Below are positions 16,929-25,605 of a stretch of DNA of 64,000 nucleotides, one piece after another (the first letter of the stretch is position 1; each line of letters opens with the position of its first letter). The stretch lies in assembly GCF_009372215.1 (NCBI RefSeq), contig NZ_LWRV01000035.1, positions 1 through 64,000 of the forward strand, read 5' to 3'. The translations under genes were made by a program, and so were the position numbers. The notes beneath the pieces were generated by a model. The model had not been told where the DNA came from. It did no database searches and saw only the letters and a list, made by a program, of their open reading frames with translations. This stretch comes from Acinetobacter portensis. GTDB lineage: Bacteria > Pseudomonadota > Gammaproteobacteria > Pseudomonadales > Moraxellaceae.

Positions 16929-17885
16929 TTAAACTAAATTCGCTTCAATACCTTGCATATTTTTGTTCACATTACTTTCTAAAATATCAAATAAGCGAAC
17001 CTGAGCTTCATCCGTTGCCCAAGCAATATGACCTGTAATAATCACATTTGACATTTTACGTTGTAATTCAATCAATGGATGATCATTTGCAGGTGGCTCA
17101 ACACTTAAAACATCTGCACCATAAGCAGAGATCGTTTTATTTCCTAAAGCCTGTACCAAGTCTGCTTCATGAACTAAACCACCACGTCCAACATTAATTA
17201 AAATACTGTTAGATTTCATTTGTGACAATACATCAGCATCAATCATATTTTGAGTAGATGCATTCAGTTCACAATGTAGCGATACAACATCTGCTTGTTG
17301 AATTGCAGATGTGAATGAAACATAGCCATCACGGCATTCAGTGGCATTTTTACGTTCACTGAAAATCACATTCATACCAAAAGCTTGTGCTTTTTCAGCA
17401 AGTGATAAACCAATTTCACCTTTGCCAATAATGGCTAAAGTTTTATTTTTTAGCTCGCGAATAGGGGCTGCCAAATAAAAGGAACTATTACCTGTTGACC
17501 ATAATCCTTCTTTAATACCTTCAGCTTGTAGGCTAAAGTTTTTAATTAAGTTGATCATTAAAATAAAAGCATGTTCAGATACCGCATCACCTGCATAACC
17601 ACGGATGTTGCACACTTTTACATTGTGTTTACGCAACAGCTCCATATTTACATGGTTGTAACCTGTCGAACAGAGAGCAACTAACTTTAAGTTAGGGTTG
17701 TTGTTTACAACTTTTTCATTGATGATTAAATCACTCAAAATAATGACATCTTGGTTTTTAACATCGTTTTCAAATTGTTCTTGAGAAAGCTTGTCAAATT
17801 CTTGAAAGTCACATGGAAATTGAAAGTTAAAAGTGCGATCAATCAAAACATATTTTTCGACACAAGTAATTTTAAGAGTAGACAT
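16929..17885 (-). CDS. D-isomer-specific 2-hydroxyacid dehydrogenase
   Basis: This 318-residue NAD(P)-dependent enzyme belongs to the family of glycerate and hydroxypyruvate/glyoxylate reductases. The Rossmann loop is GKGEIG at about residue 155. The catalytic set is Arg in NVGRGGLVHE, Glu in ADVLSVEPP and His in TGHIAWAT. The N-terminal part supplies the split substrate domain. It is the outermost member of the sugar-acid cluster and has operator-like site D 29 bases before its start, so it is probably induced with garD. The true 2-oxo or 2-hydroxy acid is unknown; hydroxypyruvate, glyoxylate or tartronate-like compounds would fit. Confidence 0.87.
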   Translation of the reverse strand: MSTLKITCVEKYVLIDRTFNFQFPCDFQEFDKLSQEQFENDVKNQDVIILSDLIINEKVVNNNPNLKLVALCSTGYNHVNMELLRKHNVKVCNIRGYAGDAVSEHAFILMINLIKNFSLQAEGIKEGLWSTGNSSFYLAAPIRELKNKTLAIIGKGEIGLSLAEKAQAFGMNVIFSERKNATECRDGYVSFTSAIQQADVVSLHCELNASTQNMIDADVLSQMKSNSILINVGRGGLVHEADLVQALGNKTISAYGADVLSVEPPANDHPLIELQRKMSNVIITGHIAWATDEAQVRLFDILESNVNKNMQGIEANLV

Positions 17886-17913
17886 GAATACTTCCTATGA
17901 ATTTGTTGTCGGA

Positions 17914-17924
17914 TATCATACCTA
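17914..17924. promoter_or_regulatory. candidate FadR/GntR operator, site D
   Basis: The minus strand reads GGTATGATATC, matching KGTATGAYRTC, 29 bases upstream of the 2-hydroxyacid dehydrogenase start. GTTGT lies just outside, as at site C. Confidence 0.5.
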
Positions 17925-18098
17925 AGGGACGTATAGCTTACATAGCAAAATTGATGAATTAAAAGAATCAAACAATAACAAAAAAGTTTTAGATCAAAAG
18001 AGTTTTTTATTATATGAAAATACATAAGTTAAAATGTGATAAGATGAATTTTATTCACTTTTAATTTCATTTATCTAAGCGATAAATTGGATCATTTA

Positions 18099-19019
18099 AT
18101 GTTAGAAATTCGTCATTTAAAGACACTTATTGCTTTACGCGAGCATGGATCATTGGTTGCGGCAGCAAGTGACTTATGTTTAACACCATCTGCCATTTCA
18201 CATCAATTAAAAGAGCTAGATCATTGGTATGGGGTAGAAGTGGTCAATCGACGTAGTCGTCCTGTCACTTTTTCAAATGTTGGACAAAGATTATTAAAAT
18301 TAGCCGATGATATTTTACCGCAAATACAATTAACCCAATCTGATATTACGCGCATTGTGCATGGGCAAACGGGACGAATTATATTTTCCTCAGAATGTCA
18401 TAGCTGCTTTGATTGGTTAATGCCGTTGTTGAATCAATATCGTCATCAATATCCAGATGTAGATCTAGATTTTGCATCAGGATTTGAAGCAAATCCGCAT
18501 GAATTATTGCAAAATTCAGAATTTGATTTGTTGATTACAGCAGATCCAATTGCATTAACGGGCATTGAATATTTTCCAATTTTTGAATATGAATCACGTT
18601 TGGTGCTTTCAAATACGCATCCATTGGTTCGTGCAGAAAATATTACAGTTGAAGAGTTGGCTGAAGAAACGTTAATTACGTATCCTGTCGATAAGCATCG
18701 TTTAGATATTATGTCGAAACTCTTTATTCCTGCGAATATTCAGCCGAAATCTATTCGTACAACAGACTTAACGCAAATGTTGATTCAGCTTGTGGCAAGT
18801 GGTAGAGGTATTGCGGCTTTACCCGATTGGGTGGTGAATGAGTATGAGCAAAAGGGATGGGTAACATCGAAGCGTTTAAGCTGTGTTTCACCTATAGGTT
18901 TGCGTCGTACTTTATATGCAGGTTACCGCACAGATGAAAAAGATAAGAGTTATTTTGAAGGCTTCTTAAAACATTTGGAAAAATTTTCACAAAAACGAAA
19001 TCACTATTATTCATCTTAA
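18099..19019 (+). CDS. metR: MetR-type LysR family regulator
   Basis: This 306-residue LysR-type regulator resembles MetR, the homocysteine-responsive activator of methionine synthesis genes. The N-terminus MLEIRHLKTLIALREHGSL, helix-turn-helix LTPSAISHQLKELD and following segment VNRRSRPVTFSNVGQRLL all fit MetR. The C-terminal effector domain covers about 90-300. A TTG lies four codons upstream in frame, but ATG 18099 aligns with the family start. No met gene is adjacent, and it is divergent from the 2-hydroxyacid dehydrogenase. Confidence 0.82.
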   Translation: MLEIRHLKTLIALREHGSLVAAASDLCLTPSAISHQLKELDHWYGVEVVNRRSRPVTFSNVGQRLLKLADDILPQIQLTQSDITRIVHGQTGRIIFSSECHSCFDWLMPLLNQYRHQYPDVDLDFASGFEANPHELLQNSEFDLLITADPIALTGIEYFPIFEYESRLVLSNTHPLVRAENITVEELAEETLITYPVDKHRLDIMSKLFIPANIQPKSIRTTDLTQMLIQLVASGRGIAALPDWVVNEYEQKGWVTSKRLSCVSPIGLRRTLYAGYRTDEKDKSYFEGFLKHLEKFSQKRNHYYSS

Positions 19020-19048
19020 ATTTGGTTTTAAGATGAAAGAATAGATCT

Positions 19049-19087
19049 GGTAAATCATAAAATATGACGGAGTTTTTATGATTTACC
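19049..19087. terminator. long hairpin between convergent genes
   Basis: A perfect 14-bp inverted repeat, GGTAAATCATAAAA / TTTTATGATTTACC, overlaps the 3' end of the UPF0756 gene. It lacks a trailing T-run outside the stem, so it may stabilise transcripts rather than end them. Confidence 0.45.
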
Positions 19088-19531
19088 AATAAGTAGTGAA
19101 AGTATACCAGCTGCAATTAAAGGGCCAACGGGAACGCCACGTAAAAGGGCTACGCCTGCAATTGTCCCAATCAATAAGCCTGCAACCACATTTGGTTGGT
19201 GTGACATGAGCGTTACGCCACGGCCACCTAACCAAGCCACAAAAAGACCAATTGCGACAGCAACTAAAGATTTCCAGCTCATGAAAGAACTTAAAATGGC
19301 TTCGCCTGAAATTTTCCCACTTGCGATAGGCGTTAAAACACCAATGGTTAAAATAATAATGCCAATATTTAAGCCATGTGCTTGTAAATAAGGAAAAAAC
19401 TCACTTAAAGGTGTAATTCTAAATACAATTAAAACGCCTGCGGCAATAGTGACAGCTGTGTTATGACTAAAAATCCCACATGCTAATAAAATGAGTAGAA
19501 CAATTAAATTTAAATCTAAATTAGACATCAT
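19076..19531 (-). CDS. UPF0756 (YeaL/DUF441) membrane protein
   Basis: This 151-residue integral membrane protein closely follows the YeaL/DUF441 family. Blocks are [47 protein letters not shown] and [17 protein letters not shown]. About four or five hydrophobic helices are expected. The biochemical role of the family is unknown. Two ATG codons stand in tandem at the start. The gene converges with metR and its 3' end forms part of a long hairpin. Confidence 0.9.
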   Translation of the reverse strand: MMSNLDLNLIVLLILLACGIFSHNTAVTIAAGVLIVFRITPLSEFFPYLQAHGLNIGIIILTIGVLTPIASGKISGEAILSSFMSWKSLVAVAIGLFVAWLGGRGVTLMSHQPNVVAGLLIGTIAGVALLRGVPVGPLIAAGILSLLIGKS

Positions 19532-19676
19532 TAGGTGTATTTAGGCGTAGAAATTAAGCTAAATTGTAGCTGTTTTTGAGCGATAAGTAGTGTGATGAAT
19601 GAAAGATAAGAATAAAAAAATATTTCGGTATAGAATGCTCAACGTTTTATGTTGTTTTAAATTTTAGGTGTTGATT

Positions 19677-20387
19677 ATGTTTTTAGAAAAGATGTTGCAG
19701 TCACAAGGCTTTGGTGCACGAAAACATTGTCAGCAACTGATTAAAAATGGCGCTGTCGAAATTGATGGTGTGGTTGTTTTAAATCCTAAAGAAAAATTAA
19801 AAATAGAAGGATTAGAGTTTCAGGTTTATGGTGAGAAATATACTTACCGAGAGAAAGTGTATATCGCGCTGAATAAACCGAAAGGCTATGAATGCTCACA
19901 TCAGGCGACACATCATTTTAGCGTGTTCGATTTATTTGACGATATTTTGCTTAATCGTGGGATTCAATGCGTTGGACGTTTAGATCAAGATACGACAGGT
20001 TTACTGTTGTTAACGGATGATGGGCAATTTCTACAAGCTTTAACACATCCGAAAAAGCATGTGCCTAAAGTGTATAAAATGATGACTGTAGATGAAATTA
20101 CAGATGAGCAAGTTCAGCAATTAGAAGCGGGCGTAGAATTGCGTAATGAAACAGGCATTTTTGCTGCGACAAATGTAACGCGTTTAAGTGCAAATGAATT
20201 ACAAATGACGGTTCATCAAGGTGTGTATCATCAAGTGAAACGCATGCTTGCTGCTGTGGGGAATAAGGTTGAGAGTTTGCATCGCCAACAAATTGGAAAA
20301 TTCGACTTAGAAAATCTTGCTGAAGGTGAATGGATTTTTCTAACTGAAGAGCAAATTCAACGTGCAAAGCAACGAGATGAAATCTAA
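19677..20387 (+). CDS. rsuA: RsuA-family rRNA pseudouridine synthase
   Basis: This 236-residue pseudouridine synthase probably modifies one uridine in 16S rRNA (U516 in E. coli). An S4-like RNA-binding domain occupies about 1-60 (GARKHCQQLIKNGAVEIDG). The catalytic block is GRLDQDTTGLLLLTDDG at about 100-116, with the nucleophilic aspartate in RLDQDT. Later blocks are HPKKHVPKVYK and QGVYHQVKRMLAAVGNKV. An upstream GTG at 19668 is in frame, but AGGTG at 19666-19670 suits ATG 19677. Paralogues RluB, RluE and RluF share these motifs, so the exact target is less certain than the family. Confidence 0.82.
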   Translation: MFLEKMLQSQGFGARKHCQQLIKNGAVEIDGVVVLNPKEKLKIEGLEFQVYGEKYTYREKVYIALNKPKGYECSHQATHHFSVFDLFDDILLNRGIQCVGRLDQDTTGLLLLTDDGQFLQALTHPKKHVPKVYKMMTVDEITDEQVQQLEAGVELRNETGIFAATNVTRLSANELQMTVHQGVYHQVKRMLAAVGNKVESLHRQQIGKFDLENLAEGEWIFLTEEQIQRAKQRDEI

Positions 20388-20399
20388 CTATAGAAATAC

Positions 20400-20608
20400 T
20401 TATAGAAAACAGTAGTCGCTTTTAAATTCTGTATCTTCAACAAAACTCATTTGTTCATATAGTTGATGAGATTCCATATTATTTTTTGAGTTTCTAAGCG
20501 AATTCGCAAAGCCTTTTCATCATGTGGAAAATGAATTGCAGTATCAATAAGTTGCTTTGCGATCGATACATCATATGCTTCATGTATAAAAACCATTACA
20601 TGAAGCAT
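20400..20608 (-). pseudogene. remnant of a GNAT N-acetyltransferase
   Basis: On the minus strand a 44-codon frame (from MLHVMVFIHEAYDVS to LRIRLETQK) runs into a stop. Moving one base at an A-run (near 20475) continues into NNMESHQLYEQMSFVEDTEF and SDYCFL, then TAA at 20400-20402. The joined reading is the C-terminal half of a GNAT acetyltransferase, where N-x2-(S/A)-x2-LYE-x-(L/M)-(G/S)F is the classic end motif. The acetyl-CoA-binding N-terminal part is missing. It lies directly after rsuA and is best read as a decayed gene. Confidence 0.6.
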
Positions 20609-20659
20609 AGTGAATATTTAAAAAATTAAATGAGAAAAATATTTATAAATATGACAATG

Positions 20660-20995
20660 TTAATTTTTGTCAGAATCGCCTAATAAGGCATTCAGTTCTT
20701 CAAATAAATCGCTGTCATCATCGTCTAACATCAGTTCATGATTACTCACTACTGTTTCTGTAGATTCACCATTAGAATGTTTTTGCTCTTGTTTTAGCTT
20801 TCTTAACTTAATGAGCTGTTCAAGATTAATATTCTGATTTTCAATAGAAAAGGGGATCGATTTTGTTAGAACGACCTGTTTGAAAAATAAACGAACTGCT
20901 TGAGCAGGCGTAATACTAAGCTGTTTAAACACGGCAAATGCTTGTTTCTTTTCTTGGGAATCTAAGCGGATTTGATAAACTTCAGTTTTTCTCAT
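20660..20995 (-). CDS. RelB/DinJ-family antitoxin-like protein without a visible toxin
   Basis: This 111-residue protein has a ribbon-helix-helix start like DinJ/RelB antitoxins: YQIRLDSQEKKQAFAVFKQ, then SITPAQAVRLFFKQVVLTKSIPF. These antitoxins bind their own promoter and block a YafQ/RelE RNase toxin. The C-terminal half here is unusually long and acidic (about 80-111, DDDDSDLFEELNALLG). No toxin gene lies downstream on the minus strand; that side holds only the decayed GNAT fragment. It may be a solitary antitoxin or a plain DNA-binding regulator. Confidence 0.75.
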   Translation of the reverse strand: MRKTEVYQIRLDSQEKKQAFAVFKQLSITPAQAVRLFFKQVVLTKSIPFSIENQNINLEQLIKLRKLKQEQKHSNGESTETVVSNHELMLDDDDSDLFEELNALLGDSDKN

Positions 20996-21107
20996 GATTT
21001 TTTATAACGGCAAATTACTTAAATTTTAAGCGTTTATTGTAAAGGAACTAAACGTAATTTCAATAAATATACAGTATTTATTTTCACTCATTGTAATGAC
21101 AAATGAA

Positions 21108-22016
21108 TTACAGTGTCAATTCAAATGAGGATTTAAAGCACAATTGCGTGAATAATATAGGATCTGTAAAAGAAATTTCTTTGGCTAGAAGCTTTAATGG
21201 TTGAGAAAAGTCAGTGTCTTTTTTGTGTTGTAGTTGGGGGTAAAATGGATCATTTTTAATGGCAATATCAAGTGAATTTAAGTGAATACGAAGCTGATGT
21301 TGCTTTCCTGTTTTAGGTTTTAATTCGTATTTTGCCCATTCACTATTGTGTTCTAGCAAATAAATATTAGTTTCGCTATTTGCTACACCATCAACTACTT
21401 TCATCGTATAGAACGGTTCACCTTTTTCCATGCGAAGTTGAATATTTAAAGGGAAATTAAGTTCTTTCTTATATGGTGCGATGGCATGATAAATTTTTTC
21501 AACATTTCGTTCTGCAAACATTTGCTGATATGCACCACGACTTTCCACTTTCTTTGAAAATAGAACCACACCTGCCGTTTCTCTATCTAGTCGATGAATA
21601 GGGGTTAAAAATTCATTATTGGTTTGTTTTTTTAATCGAACTAACAGAGTTTCTTGTACATATTGTCCTGTTGGACTCATGGTCAGAAAGTGAGGTTTAT
21701 CGACTACAAGTAAATGTTCATTTTCATATAAAATTTGATGTTCGAATGGCACATGAATTTCATGTGCTAAAAATCGATAATAAAACACATGGGTATCTTC
21801 TAAATATGCAGAAGATTGAGTCAGCTTATTGCCAATCGCATCGTAAATTAAGCCATCGTCAAAACGCTGTTGCCATTCAATAGATGAAATATGTTGGAAT
21901 TCTTGACACAAATATTCGAATACACTGATCGGTGTTGGTTTAATTTTAGGTAAAAAAACCTTACTTGCACTGACACCATTAATCATTGGTGGTGAAAATT
22001 CGAGAGCATTCATCAT
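21108..22016 (-). CDS. RluA-family pseudouridine synthase
   Basis: This 302-residue RNA pseudouridine synthase is of the RluA/RluC/TruC type. The nucleophile block is HRLDRETAGVVLFSK at about residues 142-156. YENEHLLVVDKPHFLTM (about 100-116) and KTGKQHQLRIHLNSL (about 240-254) are further family motifs. The first 90 residues are not an obvious S4 domain. The target, tRNA or 23S rRNA, cannot be assigned. The gene faces away from tsaE, with about 130 bases between the two starts. Confidence 0.87.
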   Translation of the reverse strand: MMNALEFSPPMINGVSASKVFLPKIKPTPISVFEYLCQEFQHISSIEWQQRFDDGLIYDAIGNKLTQSSAYLEDTHVFYYRFLAHEIHVPFEHQILYENEHLLVVDKPHFLTMSPTGQYVQETLLVRLKKQTNNEFLTPIHRLDRETAGVVLFSKKVESRGAYQQMFAERNVEKIYHAIAPYKKELNFPLNIQLRMEKGEPFYTMKVVDGVANSETNIYLLEHNSEWAKYELKPKTGKQHQLRIHLNSLDIAIKNDPFYPQLQHKKDTDFSQPLKLLAKEISFTDPILFTQLCFKSSFELTL

Positions 22017-22147
22017 TTAGGCATCAAACTATTTTGTTTCAGTCAAAAATATGGCGTATTAAAATTAGACATTTCGCTACGTTTACATAGGCTTTAAAGC
22101 GGTGCGATGCTATCATATTTGTTCTTTTGTTTCATATCGTGAGTATT

Positions 22148-22624
22148 ATGCAGTATTCATTTAATTTACAGTTGAATAGTGAAAATGATACCCAAAATTT
22201 AGCGAAAATTTTGGCGTCACATTTTAACAAAGGTGTGGTTTATTTGATTGGTGATTTAGGTGCAGGTAAAACCACGCTCACGAGATACTTATTGCAAAGT
22301 ATGGGACATCAAGGTTCTGTGAAAAGTCCAACATATACATTGGTTGAACCTTATAATATTTCAGGAAAAGATGTTTTTCATTTCGACTTATATCGTTTGA
22401 ACGATCCATACGAGTTAGAACTCATGGGGATTCGTGATTATTTAGAAACTGAAAATGCTTTATTTTTATTTGAATGGCCATCGAAAGGTGGTGAAGAAAT
22501 TCCTGAAGCGGAACTAATTATTAATATTGAAAAATCTGAAGATGAATTGACACGTTCTGTGACATTAACATCGTCATCTTCTGAATTACAACAAGCCTTG
22601 GAGAGCGCTTTTAAGCATGCGTGA
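22148..22624 (+). CDS. tsaE: tRNA threonylcarbamoyladenosine biosynthesis ATPase TsaE
   Basis: TsaE is the small ATPase that works with TsaB, TsaC and TsaD to make t6A37 on ANN-decoding tRNAs. The Walker A motif is GDLGAGKTTLTRYL at about residues 37-50. Other family blocks are SPTYTLVEPY, FHFDLYRL and FEWPSKGGEEIP. At 158 residues from ATG 22148 it has the usual length; in-frame TTG and GTG codons upstream are less likely starts. It overlaps the mutL start by 8 bases, as in many gammaproteobacteria. Confidence 0.93.
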   Translation: MQYSFNLQLNSENDTQNLAKILASHFNKGVVYLIGDLGAGKTTLTRYLLQSMGHQGSVKSPTYTLVEPYNISGKDVFHFDLYRLNDPYELELMGIRDYLETENALFLFEWPSKGGEEIPEAELIINIEKSEDELTRSVTLTSSSSELQQALESAFKHA

Positions 22625-24560
22625 TGAATTAAGCGTACGTCGTATTCGAACCCTCAATCCTGCATTAGCCAACCAAATTGCAGCAGGTGAAGTGATTGAA
22701 CGTCCTGCATCGGTAGTTAAAGAATTACTAGAAAATTCCATAGATGCTGGTGCTACTGAGCTCATCATTCGTATTGAGCAAGGCGGAAGTACGCTTATAG
22801 AAATTATGGATAACGGCAAAGGCATTCATCCCGATGATTTGTCCTTAGCTGTTATGCGTCATGCAACAAGTAAAATCCAGACTTCGGACGATTTACACGC
22901 GATTGTCAGCTTAGGTTTCCGTGGTGAGGCTTTGGCTTCAATTGCTGCTGTATCGCGCTTAACCTTAACCAGTAGCCAAAATGATGATGGTATCGGTTAT
23001 CAGGTTGAAGTCAACGGAACAGCTTTTGATCATCAAGAAATTCAGGCTGTTGCAACACAAAAAGGCACACATATTCGTGTGCAAGATTTATTCTTTAATG
23101 TACCTGCACGTCGAAAATTTTTAAAAAAGCCGGGTACTGAATTTAGTCATATTGAAGAAATTGTTCGTCGTTTAGCGCTTACGCATTTCGATATTCGTTT
23201 TGTGCTTGAACACAATAACGCGGTGAAACTGAACTTACCTATCGCAGATAGTGGCGAACTTCGTTATCAGCGTGTGCAACAATTATTGGGTCGTGCATTT
23301 ACAGAAAATGCCTATTGGATAGATTCCGACAGTATTTCAATGCGTTTAACAGGGTGGTTGGGGCATCCATCCGATGCACGTTCGCAAGCAGATTTGCAAT
23401 ATCTATATGTGAATGGTCGTATTGTAAAAGACAAAACTATCTCTCATGCGTTGCGTATGGCTTATGATGGAATTTTGCATGGACATCAACATGCAGCTTA
23501 TTTGCTGTTTTTGGAAGTTGAACCTGAAAATATTGATGTAAACGTACATCCAACTAAACATGAAATTCGTTTTTTAAATCAGCGTGAAGTACATGAATTT
23601 GTGCGTCATTATGCAAAAACAACTTTAGCTCAATTTCAAACAGCTACAGCAGATTTGTCTTCTGCAATGAAATTAGATGCTGCTGAACAGGCACAACCTT
23701 ATCAAGCGCAGCCACGTTATCAAGAGCAGTTTCAGCTTCATAAAGACCAAACATCAGAAGCGACACAGCCTCAAGTTTCTACAGAATTATTAACTGAATT
23801 TAATGCAAGTCAGCCTACAGTTCATTATGCACAGCAAAATAATCACTCTTATGCAGGCTCGCAACAACTCAATAACGTACTTAAAACCTATTTAGCACCG
23901 TTACGTGAAAATATAGATTCGTCATCTTCAGATCATGAATTAAGTAGTTTTGATACATCGCCAAAAGTAGATGAGCATCCATTGGGTATCGCGATTGCAC
24001 AACTTCATGGTATTTACGTACTTGCGCAAAATACTGAAGGTTTAATTATTGTTGATATGCATGCGGCACATGAACGCATTGTTCTGCAACAAATGAAATC
24101 TGCTTGGGATAAGCCTGAGTTTTGGACATCACAACAATTACTTATTCCTAAAGTCATTCATATTAGTCGTATGCAAGCGATGCGTATTGATGATCTTAAA
24201 GATCAGTTGTCACGTTTAGGGCTTGATATCGATCAATATGGTGATGAAAAAGTGATTGTGCGAGGTGTGCCTGCAATTTTGCATAAAGCAGATTTTGATG
24301 CGCTTATTCCTGAATTATTAAATGATTTAGATCCAAATGATGAAGCACAAGCTTTACTGCAAAAACGAGATCAAATTTTGGCAGGTATGGCCTGTCATAG
24401 TGCTGTTCGTGCGCATAGATTATTAAGTTTGTCTGAAATGAATGCATTGCTTCGTCAAATGGAACAAACCGAATTTGCAAGTCAATGTAATCATGGTCGT
24501 CCAACTTGGCGTGCATTCCCATTGGCTCAATTAGATAAACTTTTTGCTCGAGGAGAGTAG
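22617..24560 (+). CDS. mutL: DNA mismatch repair protein MutL
   Basis: MutL links mismatch recognition by MutS to strand incision and excision. The N-terminal GHKL ATPase domain shows ELLENSIDAGAT, DNGKGI and GFRGEALASI. A long glutamine-rich linker follows (about 340-450), then a dimerisation domain. The C-terminal endonuclease-like motif is DMHAAHERIVLQ (D480-Q491), so it departs from DQHA(X)2E(X)4E at the second position and at the last Glu. CNHGRPTW is present near the end. The gene overlaps tsaE and is followed 6 bases later by miaA. Confidence 0.95.
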   Translation: MRDELSVRRIRTLNPALANQIAAGEVIERPASVVKELLENSIDAGATELIIRIEQGGSTLIEIMDNGKGIHPDDLSLAVMRHATSKIQTSDDLHAIVSLGFRGEALASIAAVSRLTLTSSQNDDGIGYQVEVNGTAFDHQEIQAVATQKGTHIRVQDLFFNVPARRKFLKKPGTEFSHIEEIVRRLALTHFDIRFVLEHNNAVKLNLPIADSGELRYQRVQQLLGRAFTENAYWIDSDSISMRLTGWLGHPSDARSQADLQYLYVNGRIVKDKTISHALRMAYDGILHGHQHAAYLLFLEVEPENIDVNVHPTKHEIRFLNQREVHEFVRHYAKTTLAQFQTATADLSSAMKLDAAEQAQPYQAQPRYQEQFQLHKDQTSEATQPQVSTELLTEFNASQPTVHYAQQNNHSYAGSQQLNNVLKTYLAPLRENIDSSSSDHELSSFDTSPKVDEHPLGIAIAQLHGIYVLAQNTEGLIIVDMHAAHERIVLQQMKSAWDKPEFWTSQQLLIPKVIHISRMQAMRIDDLKDQLSRLGLDIDQYGDEKVIVRGVPAILHKADFDALIPELLNDLDPNDEAQALLQKRDQILAGMACHSAVRAHRLLSLSEMNALLRQMEQTEFASQCNHGRPTWRAFPLAQLDKLFARGE

Positions 24561-24566
24561 TTGTAC

Positions 24567-25511
24567 ATGTCAAATCAATTGCCGGTCATCAATTTAATGG
24601 GACCTACTGCAAGTGGTAAAACCGCTTTGGCATGTGAACTATATGAAAGAGGTGGTTTCGAGCTTATCTCCGTCGATTCTGCGCTTGTTTATCAAGATAT
24701 GGATATTGGTACTGCAAAACCCACAAAAGCCGAACAAGAGCAGTATCCTCATCATCTGATTGATATTATTTCACCATTGGAAGTGTATTCGGCTGCACAA
24801 TTTGTAGATGATGCCTCTTTATTGATTGATCAAATACATGCAAAGGGTAAAACGCCTATTTTGGTGGGTGGGACAATGCTGTATTTCAAAGCTTTACTTG
24901 AGGGGCTTTCAAGCAATTTGCCGAATGCAGATCAAGCAATTCGAGATGAGATTGAGGCGAAAGCAGAAAGCGAAGGTTGGGATACTGTTTATGCGGAATT
25001 ATGTGCTGTAGATGCATTGGCAGGGCAAAAATTTAACGTGAGTGACAAGCAACGAATTATTCGTGCATTGGAAGTTTATAAGCTTACAGGGCAGCCAATT
25101 ACACAATTGCAAGCAGAACAACCTAAAAATTTACCATATCGTTACAATTTTCATAACTACGCATTGATGCCTGATCGTGTAGAATTGCATAAGCGAATAG
25201 AGCAACGTTTAAAAATAATGTGGGATATCGGTTTTTTGAGTGAGGTTAACTTCTTAATTGAAAAATACGATTTAAATGAAAATTTACCTTCAATGCGTTC
25301 TGTTGGTTATCGCCAAGTATTAGAATTTCTTAAAAATTGTGACCAATCTCACACTAAGATCGTGGAGATGGAAGATAAAGCTTTATTCGCGACACGACAA
25401 CTTGCAAAACGTCAATATACTTGGTTGCGTTCTTTGCAAAAAACGCATGAAATTCAAACATTCTGTACAGTAAAGCAAGCACAAGAAGACTTGCGAAACT
25501 GCTACGATTAA
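24567..25511 (+). CDS. miaA: tRNA dimethylallyltransferase MiaA
   Basis: MiaA adds the isopentenyl group to A37 of UNN-decoding tRNAs. Its 314 residues carry the P-loop [14 protein letters not shown], the substrate block [48 protein letters not shown] and [14 protein letters not shown] two codons upstream is in frame, but ATG 24567 with AGGAGAG about 12 bases before it is the better start. The mutL-miaA-hfq order is a classic gammaproteobacterial arrangement. Confidence 0.95.
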   Translation: MSNQLPVINLMGPTASGKTALACELYERGGFELISVDSALVYQDMDIGTAKPTKAEQEQYPHHLIDIISPLEVYSAAQFVDDASLLIDQIHAKGKTPILVGGTMLYFKALLEGLSSNLPNADQAIRDEIEAKAESEGWDTVYAELCAVDALAGQKFNVSDKQRIIRALEVYKLTGQPITQLQAEQPKNLPYRYNFHNYALMPDRVELHKRIEQRLKIMWDIGFLSEVNFLIEKYDLNENLPSMRSVGYRQVLEFLKNCDQSHTKIVEMEDKALFATRQLAKRQYTWLRSLQKTHEIQTFCTVKQAQEDLRNCYD

Positions 25512-25605
25512 AGCAGAATTTACACGCTATCTTTTTTATAATTTTTAATTGAAAAATAAAGATAGCTTTTGCGCTGATATTTTTAAAATTTTTTGGAGTT
25601 ATAAC

